Source: Gemmataceae bacterium (GTDB lineage Bacteria; Planctomycetota; Planctomycetia; Gemmatales; Gemmataceae). Taken from it: a DNA stretch of 64,000 bases. The notes beneath the pieces are model-generated. The model made no database searches and was not told the DNA's origin. It saw only the letters and a program-made list of their open reading frames with translations. Positions 63,999 to 64,000 of the stretch are shown in pieces. Where the stretch lies: positions 21,207-85,206 of the forward strand of contig SHZY01000003.1 in NCBI GenBank assembly GCA_009692065.1. Direction: 5' to 3'. Both the position numbers and the translations under genes were made by a program. Numbering within the stretch: the stretch's first letter is position 1; each line of letters starts with the position of its first letter.

Positions 63999-64000
63999 TT

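Overview
The window looks like a chromosome segment of a GC-rich planctomycete, most likely in or near the Gemmataceae. This is inferred from gene content, since no marker rRNA is present. The clues are families of secreted small proteins and WXXGXW proteins, a pilus/type II-like pseudopilin operon with very large members, an rsmH gene standing apart from any division or cell-wall cluster, several ABC-2 export modules, and intergenic spaces filled with long perfect or near-perfect inverted repeats.

Layout. 1-10.1 kb holds an M16 peptidase homologue (cut by the edge), a GNAT acetyltransferase, an aldo/keto reductase, a zinc-ribbon membrane protein, two tandem CBS-pair proteins, a PcrA/UvrD helicase, a secreted protein with a shifted signal peptide, a sugar phosphate isomerase-like TIM barrel and a PHP-like protein. 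10.1-15.3 kb holds a compact regulatory region (a parS-like palindrome, a sigma70-type promoter, a 34-codon Val/Ile/Leu-rich leader ORF and an intrinsic terminator), then cimA (citramalate synthase) and valS. 15.3-23.7 kb holds a membrane-ankyrin gene interrupted at a T10 tract, a small hypothetical, a response-regulator diguanylate cyclase, rsmH, an ABC-2-like permease, a YjhG-type dehydratase and a WD40 protein. 23.8-24.5 kb is a REP-associated tyrosine transposase (RAYT) between inverted REP-like flanks. Then come acs and a WXXGXW secreted protein.

28.8-45.7 kb is one long plus-strand operon: two GspE/PilB-type ATPases, PilT, a GspF/PilC platform protein, five prepilin-like proteins and a 1404-residue GspK-like protein. 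No secretin or prepilin peptidase is seen. 45.9-53.7 kb follows with an unusually long TolC-like lipoprotein, then (after a convergent small secreted protein) a membrane-fusion adaptor and a MacB-like ATPase and permease. Together these could form a tripartite export system. 53.8-64 kb holds a HEAT-repeat protein and a secreted hypothetical between two copies of one hairpin, then purM, a GDP-L-fucose synthase, a minus-strand ABC-2 export operon (ATPase, permease, large membrane-anchored protein) and tRNA-Pro(CGG) at the right edge.

The most interesting signal is the cimA-valS upstream region. It reads as a transcription attenuator: TTGACA-N17-TACTAT predicts a start at the A of the leader ORF's own ATG, 13 of the 34 leader codons are Val, Ile or Leu, a segment at the leader stop codon can pair with the 5' arm of a U-tailed terminator, and the genes behind it make the isoleucine precursor and charge tRNA-Val. 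Other signals are a 28-bp palindrome carried in frame inside valS, a repeat arm that forms the CimA C-terminus, the T10 frameshift site, the RAYT/REP unit and the many hairpin families.
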